This document shows, piece by piece, positions 24,999-32,727 of a stretch of DNA of 64,000 bases; the first letter of the stretch is position 1; every line of letters starts with the position of its first letter. The DNA is from Dorea sp. D27. Lineage in GTDB: Bacteria; Bacillota; Clostridia; Lachnospirales; Lachnospiraceae. The position numbers were made by a program, and so were the translations under genes. The notes beneath the pieces are model-generated. The model was not told where the DNA came from, ran no database searches, and saw only the letters and a list, made by a program, of their open reading frames with translations. The DNA lies in contig NZ_KQ236743.1 of assembly GCF_001185345.1 (NCBI RefSeq), positions 438,274 to 502,273 of the forward strand, given 5' to 3'.

Positions 24999-25583
24999 AT
25001 GAGCAAGAACGATTACCGCGCAAGAGTGACCAGGATGCTCATCAGAAAAGCATTTACGGCGCTTCTTGGAGAGAAGCCCATTCAGAGCATCACGGTAAAG
25101 GAACTGTGCCTGAAAGCAGGTATCAACAGAGGCACGTTCTATGCCCACTATATGGATATATATGATCTGCTTGAAAAGATGGAGGATGAGATGACTGCTG
25201 ATTTCAAAAAGTCGCTGGAACCGCTTCTGAGCACACGTGATAAGGAACTGACTCCGCTTAATATTACGACGGGAGTGTTCCAGTGCCTGAAGGACAATGC
25301 GGATATTTGTACCGTGACGCTCGGCCCCTATGGAGACAAAGAATTTGCCGCCCGTCTGATACAGATAGGGCAGGAGAAGTGCGTGGAGACGTACACCCGT
25401 TATTTTGAGGATGCAACGCCCCGCCAGATAGAGTATTTTTACGCATTCGTCAGCGCGGGGTGCATCGGCGTGCTTGAGAAGTGGCTGGCAGAGGGAATGG
25501 CGGGAAGTGCCCAGGAAATAGCGGCTTTGACAGAAGATATCATGATGTCAGGAATAGGATGTCTGAAAGGGCAGGGAGCTTAG
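24999..25583 (+). CDS. TetR/AcrR family transcriptional regulator
   Basis: 194 residues. The N-terminal HTH (about 8-55) shows PIQSITVKELCLKAGINRGTFYAHY, followed by a helical C-terminal domain ending in GCIGVLEKWLAEGM, the pattern of the TetR_C_7 group that includes regulators in Clostridia and Lactobacillales. ATG 24999 has GAAAGGGG 8 nt upstream; the longer frame from 24879 runs back through the promoter and is rejected. Divergently placed from the SDR gene with a dyad over both promoters, which suggests that it represses itself and the SDR. The effector is unknown. Confidence 0.88.
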   Translation: MSKNDYRARVTRMLIRKAFTALLGEKPIQSITVKELCLKAGINRGTFYAHYMDIYDLLEKMEDEMTADFKKSLEPLLSTRDKELTPLNITTGVFQCLKDNADICTVTLGPYGDKEFAARLIQIGQEKCVETYTRYFEDATPRQIEYFYAFVSAGCIGVLEKWLAEGMAGSAQEIAALTEDIMMSGIGCLKGQGA

Positions 25584-25625
25584 CCGGCGGCTTTACGCTG
25601 CCTGCCTCCCTGCCCGCTGTCTGCT

Positions 25626-26249
25626 TTATTCCCCGTTTTTTCTGCGGGAAGCTTTACGCAGGTAACGCCAGCACAGTACCACGGCCAGTGTAAAGAGAAG
25701 GATCCGGGTAATGTTAGAATAGGCTTTGAGATATGACTGGATCGTATTCCAGGAAGAGCCCATAAAGGCACCGAGCGATACGAGGAATATGTTCCAGACA
25801 GTGCTTCCGACTACGGTATAGAAGAGGAAGAGCGGGAGCTTTATTCCTGCCATGCCGGCGGGGACGGATATCAGACTCCGGATAATCGGTACGCACCTTC
25901 CGAACAGGATAGCCTTCTGCCCGTGCTTTTCAAACCAGCCGGTCGTCTTTTCCACGTCCTTTTTTTCGAATCCAAGCCTTCGGAGCGCCTTTGTCCGAAG
26001 CAGAGCTTCCAGTCTTGGCGGCGTGAGCAGGCATCCCGCTTCGTACAGTATCATGGCCCCGGTAGTAGAGCCGAGAGTAGAGAACAACACAACTCCCGGG
26101 ATAGTCATATCCGTGCAGGTAGTCATAAATCCCCCGAAGAAGAGGATGACCTCAGAGGGGATAGGTGGAAATACATTTTCAACGATAATGAGAAAACAGA
26201 TGCCTAAGTAACCAAACTGGTTCATGACCTGAATAACAAATTCCTGCAT
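25626..26249 (-). CDS. DedA family membrane protein
   Basis: 207-residue integral membrane protein of the DedA (SNARE-associated/VTT) family. Hallmarks: ENVFPPIPSEVILFFGGF near the start with the conserved Glu and prolines, and FGRCVPIIRSLISVPAGMAG in the middle, carrying the F-x-R-x2-P-x2-R motif. DedA proteins contribute to membrane homeostasis; some bacterial members flip undecaprenyl phosphate or phospholipids. Which role applies here is not decidable. The ribosome site is weak. Convergent with the TetR gene, 42 bp apart, and apparently monocistronic. Confidence 0.9.
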   Translation of the reverse strand: MQEFVIQVMNQFGYLGICFLIIVENVFPPIPSEVILFFGGFMTTCTDMTIPGVVLFSTLGSTTGAMILYEAGCLLTPPRLEALLRTKALRRLGFEKKDVEKTTGWFEKHGQKAILFGRCVPIIRSLISVPAGMAGIKLPLFLFYTVVGSTVWNIFLVSLGAFMGSSWNTIQSYLKAYSNITRILLFTLAVVLCWRYLRKASRRKNGE

Positions 26250-26458
26250 ATAATTGACCTGCCATTGATTAATCTATCCAATATATATGACGTGGCAGGC
26301 AAGGACAATGACAATTTATTTTATGAAGGAAGCGGCTGGCAGAAAAAAGCACCGTGACATTCCCGCGGCAGGATGATAAAATATACTTATTGGACTTCAG
26401 ATGTCTAATCAAGGCAATTTAAAATAATCTTTAGGTGGACAAAGAGAGAGGTGCAGGG

Positions 26459-27250
26459 ATGAGACAGGCCGCATTATTTTTTGATATTGACGGAACTTTG
26501 CTGAGCGAGAATACAAGGGAGATACCTCAGAGCACGCTGGACGCGCTCCGAACCGCCAGGGGGAACGGACATCTTGCCTTTATTAATACCGGCAGGACTT
26601 ATGGATGCCTGCCGCCGGAGACGGTCCGGATGCAGCTGGACGGATACTTGTGCGGATGCGGCACTTACATATTATATAAGGACGAGGTGCTGCTTGAAAA
26701 CCATATTCCGAAAGAGAGGGGAACCGAGCTGATCGACTGTATGAAAAGGTGTAACCTGGAAGGCCTTTGCGAAGGCACGGAAGACGTATACTTTTCCAAC
26801 AGGATATCCCGGTTCGAGCAGATAGAGAGCATGCGGAGATACTTCGCGCTTGCAGGTCTTGGCACCGAGTGTGCCATGGAGGAAAAGAACTTTATATATG
26901 ACAAGCTGCTCGTGTATACAGACAGCCAGAGCGATAAGCAGGCTTTCCTGGACTTTATAAGTGCGGATATGGAAGCGATAGACCGTGGACAGGGCATCTA
27001 TGAGTGTGTTCAGAAGAGATACAGCAAAGCGACGGGCATACGGTTTATCATGGAACGCCTCGGGCTTGATAAGGACCAGATATACGTGTTCGGTGACAGC
27101 AGCAATGACCTGTCCATGTTTGAATTTGCAGATCACGCTGTGGCAATGGGCGTGCATGATGCCGTCCTGGAGCCGTATGCGGAGCATATCACGGGAAAAG
27201 TGGAAGAGGGCGGAATCAGAAAAGCTATGGAGCATTATGGACTTATATAA
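26459..27250 (+). CDS. Cof-type HAD-IIB phosphatase
   Basis: 263-residue haloacid dehalogenase superfamily phosphatase with a type IIB cap. Motif I is FFDIDGTLL (about 8-16), motif II has NTGRT, and motif IV is GDSSNDLSMF, followed by the AVAMG stretch common to Cof proteins. Substrates of such enzymes are usually sugar phosphates or cofactor phosphates; none can be named here. ATG 26459 is chosen because GAGAGG lies 7 nt upstream and the family normally begins a few residues before the DxDGT motif. The next gene starts inside its last codons (14-nt overlap). Confidence 0.88.
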   Translation: MRQAALFFDIDGTLLSENTREIPQSTLDALRTARGNGHLAFINTGRTYGCLPPETVRMQLDGYLCGCGTYILYKDEVLLENHIPKERGTELIDCMKRCNLEGLCEGTEDVYFSNRISRFEQIESMRRYFALAGLGTECAMEEKNFIYDKLLVYTDSQSDKQAFLDFISADMEAIDRGQGIYECVQKRYSKATGIRFIMERLGLDKDQIYVFGDSSNDLSMFEFADHAVAMGVHDAVLEPYAEHITGKVEEGGIRKAMEHYGLI

Positions 27251-27842
27251 TGTACGGAGGCGGACGAAGCGATTCGTGCAGATGGCGTGCGGTTTTTTGT
27301 TTCTGAACGTACTTATATTCTGCACGGTGTTCCGCAAGCCGGATAAAAGATGGAAAAAGAATACCTACGACTGTGCAATCGTGTGTGGCTATCACGCTGA
27401 GGAGGACGGATCTCCTTCTCCGGTCATGAAGTCAAGAGTGGAAAAGGGCGTCTCTTTGCTGCGGAAAGGGAAAGCGGACTGTCTCCTGCTGAGCGGGGGA
27501 GCAGTGTTCAACTCCTACGTGGAGGCGGAAGTCATGGAAACGTATGCGCTTGAACTTGGAGCCTCGCAGGACATGCTGTATACGGAGACACAGGCCGTAA
27601 GCACTTATCATAATATGATGTATGCCAAAGAGGTTATGGACAAGCATGGCTTTAAGGACTGTATCATCGTGACGAATGGATGGCATCTGAGGAAAGCTGA
27701 TCATTATGCGAGAAAGTTCCACCTTGACTATGTCATGTGCGAAGCGGACGATCCGGTGGAACAGACGTGGCTGTGCGGAGCTTCGTTCTACATGAAGACG
27801 TGGTGGAACATGTACAGCAATCTGTTCAGGGGGTACTGGTAA
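27237..27842 (+). CDS. YdcF/DUF218 family protein
   Basis: 201 residues. One N-terminal hydrophobic segment (about 15-32) is followed by a DUF218 domain: DCAIVCGYHAEEDG, LLLSGGAV, the acidic EAEVMETYALELG, and IVTNGWHLRKADHYAR. DUF218 proteins (YdcF, SanA, ElyC) are membrane-anchored, with roles in envelope and polysaccharide metabolism, and bind nucleotide-like ligands in one case. The start ATG at 27237 overlaps the HAD phosphatase by 14 nt, with GGAG 4 nt upstream, so translation is probably coupled to it. Confidence 0.8.
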   Translation: MDLYNVRRRTKRFVQMACGFLFLNVLIFCTVFRKPDKRWKKNTYDCAIVCGYHAEEDGSPSPVMKSRVEKGVSLLRKGKADCLLLSGGAVFNSYVEAEVMETYALELGASQDMLYTETQAVSTYHNMMYAKEVMDKHGFKDCIIVTNGWHLRKADHYARKFHLDYVMCEADDPVEQTWLCGASFYMKTWWNMYSNLFRGYW

Positions 27843-27914
27843 GCGGAGGAATCCTTGCACGGTGGGATGCGGATTTACATATATTGATATAAAAGACAGT
27901 TTCGAGGATTTTAA

Positions 27915-28730
27915 ATGTTTTACGTGAAAGCAAAGGACGGGGTGAAGCTGGCCGTGTATGTATATAATCCGGAATGTACAGAGACGGTATTCTTACTGCA
28001 CGGCTGGCCTTTATCCCACGAGATGTATGAGTATCAGATTCCGCTTCTTGTACAGAATAACTACAGAGTGGTGCTCATGGATATCAGAGGTTTTGGGAAT
28101 TCGGACTCCCCGGCATGTGGTTATGACTACGACACGCTTGCGGATGACGTGTACAGGGTAGTACGGGCACTTAAGCTATACCGTTTCGTGCTGACCGGCT
28201 TTTCCATGGGTGGCGCGATCGTGCTGCGTTATATGAAGAATTACCGATCTTACGGTGTAAAGAAGCTGATACTTCTTGCGGCGGCAGCGCCGTGCTGGAC
28301 GAGAAGGGCCGGGTTTCCGTATGGCCTGACGAAAGAATATGTAGACGGCCTCATCTGCATGGCAGAGACGGACCGTCCGCAGCTGGCAAGAAATTTCAGC
28401 CATGAGCAGCTCTTTGCCAGCTGCCAGAGTGAGGCGGCAAAAAACTGGTTCGAGCTCATTGCGCTGTCCGCGTCTGGAATCGCGACGATTGAGACTGCAT
28501 ACTCCCTTCGGGATGAAGACGGCAGAAAAGACCTTGACGCGGTGCGGGTGCCGACCACTCTTATCCATGGGACGAAAGACACGGTCGTATCGAACGATCT
28601 TGTGAAAATACAACATAAATGCATCGAAGGTTCTAAGCTCTATCAGCTCGATAAGAGCGGGCACGGAATCGTATATGACCAGCTGGAGGAATTTAACTGT
28701 ATATTTATAAAAGAAGTAGGAAAGCTCTAA
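27915..28730 (+). CDS. alpha/beta hydrolase
   Basis: 271-residue alpha/beta-hydrolase of the non-haem haloperoxidase/esterase type. The oxyanion-hole motif is LHGWPLSHEMYEYQ. The nucleophile elbow is GFSMGG, the acid is in HGTKDTVV, and the histidine in KSGHGIVYD. MDIRGFGNSD matches the family's second conserved block. There is no signal peptide, so it acts in the cytoplasm; the substrate is unknown. 72 bp after the YdcF gene. A long stem (GGACAG-GCAGC with GCTGC-CTGTCC, 28738-28798) after its stop may end the transcript. Confidence 0.85.
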   Translation: MFYVKAKDGVKLAVYVYNPECTETVFLLHGWPLSHEMYEYQIPLLVQNNYRVVLMDIRGFGNSDSPACGYDYDTLADDVYRVVRALKLYRFVLTGFSMGGAIVLRYMKNYRSYGVKKLILLAAAAPCWTRRAGFPYGLTKEYVDGLICMAETDRPQLARNFSHEQLFASCQSEAAKNWFELIALSASGIATIETAYSLRDEDGRKDLDAVRVPTTLIHGTKDTVVSNDLVKIQHKCIEGSKLYQLDKSGHGIVYDQLEEFNCIFIKEVGKL

Positions 28731-28854
28731 ACAGGCGGACAGCGTGCAGCGGTGAAGATTCATTTTATGAGTCGGCATGGCTGCATCCTGTCCGTATTTA
28801 CCTGATGCAAATCGGGGCATCCAGGGAAAGGCTTCAGTATAAGAGGAGGAAGTT

Positions 28855-29826
28855 ATGGGAGGACAGCAGTGCCCGGAAATCCACTATAAGAAAGACGGGG
28901 GCAGGGTAGTCCTGACGGGCTGCTATGGTATAGACGGGAAATTATATATACCTGATGAGATAGAAGGACAGACGGTAGATGGGATAGGACCTTATGCATT
29001 TTCCGAGGCAGGAACGGAGGCGGATAACGTATATTTAAGTCCTGAGGCCGGGTATCTCAGCAATCGGCACAGAATCTGTGCGGAAGAGGTGGAAGAGATC
29101 CGTCTTCCGGGACAAGTCCGCGAGATAGGCAGATATGCATTTTACCGGTGCAGGAATCTGAAGAAGCTTATACTGTCCGACAGCCTGCTCGACATCGGCG
29201 GGGGAGCATTTACCGGGTGTCGTCTCAGGGAGGTGGAGATACATTTTTACAGAGGAGAGAAGTCTGCTCTGAAGTCTGTCGTGGATGAAATCCGCTATGC
29301 CGTGCACGCGGTACTGTATCATCATGTAGCGGATAATAAGGTACAGATGGCGAGGCTTCTCTTTCCGGAGCATTATGAGGAAGCTGTAGAGAATACACCT
29401 GCCCGGCTGCTCGTGACACACCACCACGGTTCCGGCGGATATTACCGGCAATGTTTTTACAGCCATGAGGTGGATTATAAAAAATATGACGAGCTTCTTC
29501 CTTATGCGGTAGCGGAGGAAAAAGAAGAGACGGTGATTGAACTTGCCTTCGGCAGACTCATGTACCCTTATCGGCTATCGGAGACGGCAAAAGCAGCTTA
29601 TATGAGCTATCTTGGGGAGCATATGGAGGCTGTGGGAAGATATGTGGCGGAGCACGAAGCGTTCGATGAGACAAGGTTCCTCTCCAAAGAAGGATGCTGG
29701 TCATCAGGGGCTCTTGAGGAAGCCGTCACGAAAGCTTCTCAGCTTAGGCGTACAGAACTGGTCGGTGTGCTGATGAACGAGAGGCAGAAGCTGCCGGCGG
29801 GAAAGAGAAAACGATTTGAATTATAA
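28855..29826 (+). CDS. leucine-rich-repeat protein, first gene of an LRR-VWA-MoxR cassette
   Basis: 323 residues, cytoplasmic (no signal peptide). Residues 10-130 contain BspA-type LRR_5 repeats (VDGIGPYAFSEAG, IRLPGQVREIGRYAFYRCRNLKKLIL, SLLDIGGGAFTGC). Residues 135-320 are a different, mostly helical region with a closing ankyrin-like helix pair (ALEEAVTKASQLRRTELVGVLM). BspA-type repeats are usually on secreted proteins, so an intracellular one beside an AAA+/VWA pair is notable and suggests a substrate-recognition or scaffold part. AGGAGGA precedes the ATG. The VWA gene follows after 23 bp and the MoxR gene after that, an apparent operon. The function is not known to me. Confidence 0.7.
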   Translation: MGGQQCPEIHYKKDGGRVVLTGCYGIDGKLYIPDEIEGQTVDGIGPYAFSEAGTEADNVYLSPEAGYLSNRHRICAEEVEEIRLPGQVREIGRYAFYRCRNLKKLILSDSLLDIGGGAFTGCRLREVEIHFYRGEKSALKSVVDEIRYAVHAVLYHHVADNKVQMARLLFPEHYEEAVENTPARLLVTHHHGSGGYYRQCFYSHEVDYKKYDELLPYAVAEEKEETVIELAFGRLMYPYRLSETAKAAYMSYLGEHMEAVGRYVAEHEAFDETRFLSKEGCWSSGALEEAVTKASQLRRTELVGVLMNERQKLPAGKRKRFEL

Positions 29827-29849
29827 TCAGGAAAGAGGGTGCAGACAAT

Positions 29850-31163
29850 ATGGATGACATGCAGAAGATTACAGAACAGCTCGAGACCGTTGGACGTCAG
29901 ATCCTTTTCACGTCCAGAAACGAACTTTACATGAAGATGCGTTTTCTCGACGTGGCCCTCTGCAGCTTTTCTTATATCATGGACGAAAATATAGAGACAA
30001 CGGGTACAGACGGATTCGCGATTTATTTCAATCCCCGTCATCTCGGAGGCATGTACAGGACGGAGAGGATACTCGTCAACCGTATATACCTTCATATGGT
30101 GCTGCACTGTATCTTCCGGCATATGACAGGAAGAAAAGGACGGGATTCCAGATACTATGACCTTGCATGTGACATCGTGGCAGAGTATATTATAGATGGG
30201 ATGCGGCACCGCTGTATCTTGAGAAGGCGTTCCGTCCTCCGCAGAGAGGTATACCGGAGGCTGGAAGGAAAGATGAAGGTGCTGACGGCCGAGAAAGTGT
30301 ATAGCGCGCTGACGGAGCGGGAAATGGGCGGGCGGGAGCTTATGCGGCTGGAAGAAGAGTTCAGAATCGACAGCCATAGCCGCTGGCCGGATGAGGATGA
30401 CAAGAAGCAACAGCAGCAGATTCAGAACAAGTGGCAGGATATCAGCGAACAGATGGAGACAGATATGGAGACGTTCTCTAAAGAGGCTTCTGCTGATTCG
30501 GGACATCTCATAGACCAGGTGAAAGTGGAGAACCGCCAGCGGGCCGACTACCGCCAGTTCCTGCGCAAATTTTCTGTACTGAAGGAAGAGGTGGCGGTGG
30601 ATCCGGATTCTTTTGACTATGTGTTCTACTCATACGGACTTGAACTGTACGGCAACATGCCGCTCATAGAACCGCAGGAATGGCGTGAGGTACAGAAGGT
30701 GGAAGAGTTTGTGATTGTCATTGACACATCGATGTCATGTTCCGGAGAGCTGGTGAAGAAGTTCCTGGAAGAGACTTACGCGGTGCTCAGCGAAAATGAC
30801 AGCTTCTTCCGCAAAGTAAACATCCATATCATACAGTGTGACGATACGGTGCAGACAGATGAGAAGATAACAGATGAGGAAGAGCTCAGGCGCTATATGG
30901 ACAATCTGACCCTGTACGGCGAGGGAGGAACCGACTTCAGGCCGGCGTTCACTTATGTGGACCAGCTTTTGAAGGAACGGGCGTTCAGCCGTCTGAGGGG
31001 ACTTTTGTATTTTACAGACGGCCGGGGGACATATCCGTCGAAGATGCCGCCATATGAAACGGCATTTGTATTTTTCAATGAGGATTATGAAGACACAGAC
31101 GTGCCTCCGTGGGCGATGAAGCTTGTGCTGGCGCGGGAAGACATAGAAGGAGACAGCAAATGA
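29850..31163 (+). CDS. VWA-like protein with degenerate metallopeptidase domain (DUF2201 type)
   Basis: 437 residues. The N-terminal region (about 1-190) matches the putative zincin part of DUF2201 proteins (LHMVLHCIFRH, then a YDLACDIVAEYII helix), but the expected HExxH reads HMVLH: the catalytic Glu is Met, so peptidase activity is doubtful. A charged helical linker follows (190-270). The C-terminal VWA domain has an intact metal-binding MIDAS: DTSMS, the Thr of GGTDF, and the Asp of FTDGRG. Such VWA proteins work with MoxR-type AAA+ ATPases, and the next gene encodes one, overlapping by 4 nt (ATGA). No membrane segment. The pair is probably a chaperone-like complex acting on an unknown client. 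Confidence 0.8.
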   Translation: MDDMQKITEQLETVGRQILFTSRNELYMKMRFLDVALCSFSYIMDENIETTGTDGFAIYFNPRHLGGMYRTERILVNRIYLHMVLHCIFRHMTGRKGRDSRYYDLACDIVAEYIIDGMRHRCILRRRSVLRREVYRRLEGKMKVLTAEKVYSALTEREMGGRELMRLEEEFRIDSHSRWPDEDDKKQQQQIQNKWQDISEQMETDMETFSKEASADSGHLIDQVKVENRQRADYRQFLRKFSVLKEEVAVDPDSFDYVFYSYGLELYGNMPLIEPQEWREVQKVEEFVIVIDTSMSCSGELVKKFLEETYAVLSENDSFFRKVNIHIIQCDDTVQTDEKITDEEELRRYMDNLTLYGEGGTDFRPAFTYVDQLLKERAFSRLRGLLYFTDGRGTYPSKMPPYETAFVFFNEDYEDTDVPPWAMKLVLAREDIEGDSK

Positions 31164-32656
31164 ATATAAAACGTGCGAAGAGAGAGATAAAAGATTCGAT
31201 AGAGGCCTATCTGAAAAAAGATGACTTTGGCGAGTATATGATACCCGCGATCAGGCAGAGGCCGATACTGCTCATGGGCCCGCCGGGAATCGGCAAGACG
31301 CAGATTATGGAACAGATTGCTAGAGAATGCGGTATCGGGCTTGTCGCCTATACGATTACGCACCACACGAGGCAGAGCGCGATTGGCCTTCCCTTCATCC
31401 AGGAGAAAGAATACGGGGGAAGGAAATACTCGGTGACCGAGTATACGATGAGCGAGATCATATCTGCGGTATATGACAAGATTGAGCAGACGGGAATGCG
31501 GGAAGGCGTCCTGTTTATCGATGAGATTAACTGTGTGTCGGAGACGCTGGCGCCGACGATGCTCCAGTTTCTCCAGTGCAAGACGTTCGGCAACCAGAGG
31601 GTGCCGGAAGGATGGATCATCGTTGCGGCAGGGAATCCGCCTGAATATAACAAATCGGTCAGAGACTTTGATGTCGTAACGCTGGACCGGATCAAGAAGA
31701 TAGACGTGGAGGAGAACTTTGAAGTCTGGAAGGAGTATGCATATACGGCTGAGATCCATCCGGCGGTCCTCGCGTATCTGGAACTGAAAAGGGAGTATTT
31801 CTACAAGATAGAGACGACGGTGGACGGCAAGATGTTTGCCACCGCCAGAGGATGGGAAGATCTGTCCCAGCTGATCAAGACTTATGACGTGATTGGGAAG
31901 AAAGCGGACAGGGAGGTGGTATACCAGTATATCCAGCATTGGAAGATTGCAAAAGACTTTGCGAATTATCTGGAATTGTTTGCGAAATATAAGAAAGATT
32001 ACGGGCTGCAGAAAGTGCTGGACGGGCAGTATGGCAAAGATGTACTGGAGCAGCTCAAGTATGCGCCTTTTGACGAACGCCTCAGCGTCGTCGGAATCCT
32101 GACGGGAAAGCTCGGTGAACTGTTCCGGGACTATGTCATGACGGACCGGTATGTGACGCTCCTGCACGGCTATCTGCTCAGGATGAAGGAGGGAGATACG
32201 CTGGCAGCCGCCACTGCCGCCGCCCAGGAAGAGCACGACAGGCTTCGGAAAGCCGAGCAGCTAAGCCGGCGGGAGGAGGAGATTTACAGAAGGATGCTGG
32301 GTACGCTGGAATCATACGGGCAAATGGTCAGAAAAGAGCACCTGCCTCAGGAAGCTGTATTCGGCCGGGTAAAGGAAGCGTTCCGGAAGGAGGCCGGCTT
32401 GAGAGAAGCAGCCGCCGCAAGAGCGGGCAAGGCGCTGGATCATGCCTTTGATTTTATGGAGGATGCGTTCGGGGACAGCCAGGAGATGGTGTCTTTCATC
32501 ACAGAGCTGAACACGAATTACTACAGCATCCAGTATCTGAAGGAATATGGCTGTGATAAATATTACCGTTATAATAAACGACTTCTCTTTGACGAGCAGC
32601 ATGAGGCTATCATGAGCCGCCTGGACGAAGTGGAAGAGAATATGATTAACCTTTGA
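31160..32656 (+). CDS. MoxR-type AAA+ ATPase
   Basis: 498 residues. Walker A GPPGIGKT is at about 39-46, Walker B VLFIDEINCV follows, and sensor 1 is VAAGNPP. The arginine-rich ALDRIKKID region fits the MoxR/RavA clade. Residues 280-498 are a helical C-terminal extension, longer than in typical MoxR (about 300-350 residues), with a coiled-coil-like stretch around 370-420. The ATG at 31160 overlaps the VWA stop (ATGA) and has AAGGAGA upstream; the longer frame from 31109 lies inside the VWA gene and is rejected. It probably remodels a client through the VWA protein's MIDAS, as RavA-ViaA does; client and role are unknown. Confidence 0.85.
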   Translation: MNIKRAKREIKDSIEAYLKKDDFGEYMIPAIRQRPILLMGPPGIGKTQIMEQIARECGIGLVAYTITHHTRQSAIGLPFIQEKEYGGRKYSVTEYTMSEIISAVYDKIEQTGMREGVLFIDEINCVSETLAPTMLQFLQCKTFGNQRVPEGWIIVAAGNPPEYNKSVRDFDVVTLDRIKKIDVEENFEVWKEYAYTAEIHPAVLAYLELKREYFYKIETTVDGKMFATARGWEDLSQLIKTYDVIGKKADREVVYQYIQHWKIAKDFANYLELFAKYKKDYGLQKVLDGQYGKDVLEQLKYAPFDERLSVVGILTGKLGELFRDYVMTDRYVTLLHGYLLRMKEGDTLAAATAAAQEEHDRLRKAEQLSRREEEIYRRMLGTLESYGQMVRKEHLPQEAVFGRVKEAFRKEAGLREAAAARAGKALDHAFDFMEDAFGDSQEMVSFITELNTNYYSIQYLKEYGCDKYYRYNKRLLFDEQHEAIMSRLDEVEENMINL

Positions 32657-32727
32657 AAATAAGCCGGAATGTGATATGATAGAGGAAACTGTAACTGAAA
32701 TTCTATTTGATGTGGCAAGGTAGGGGT

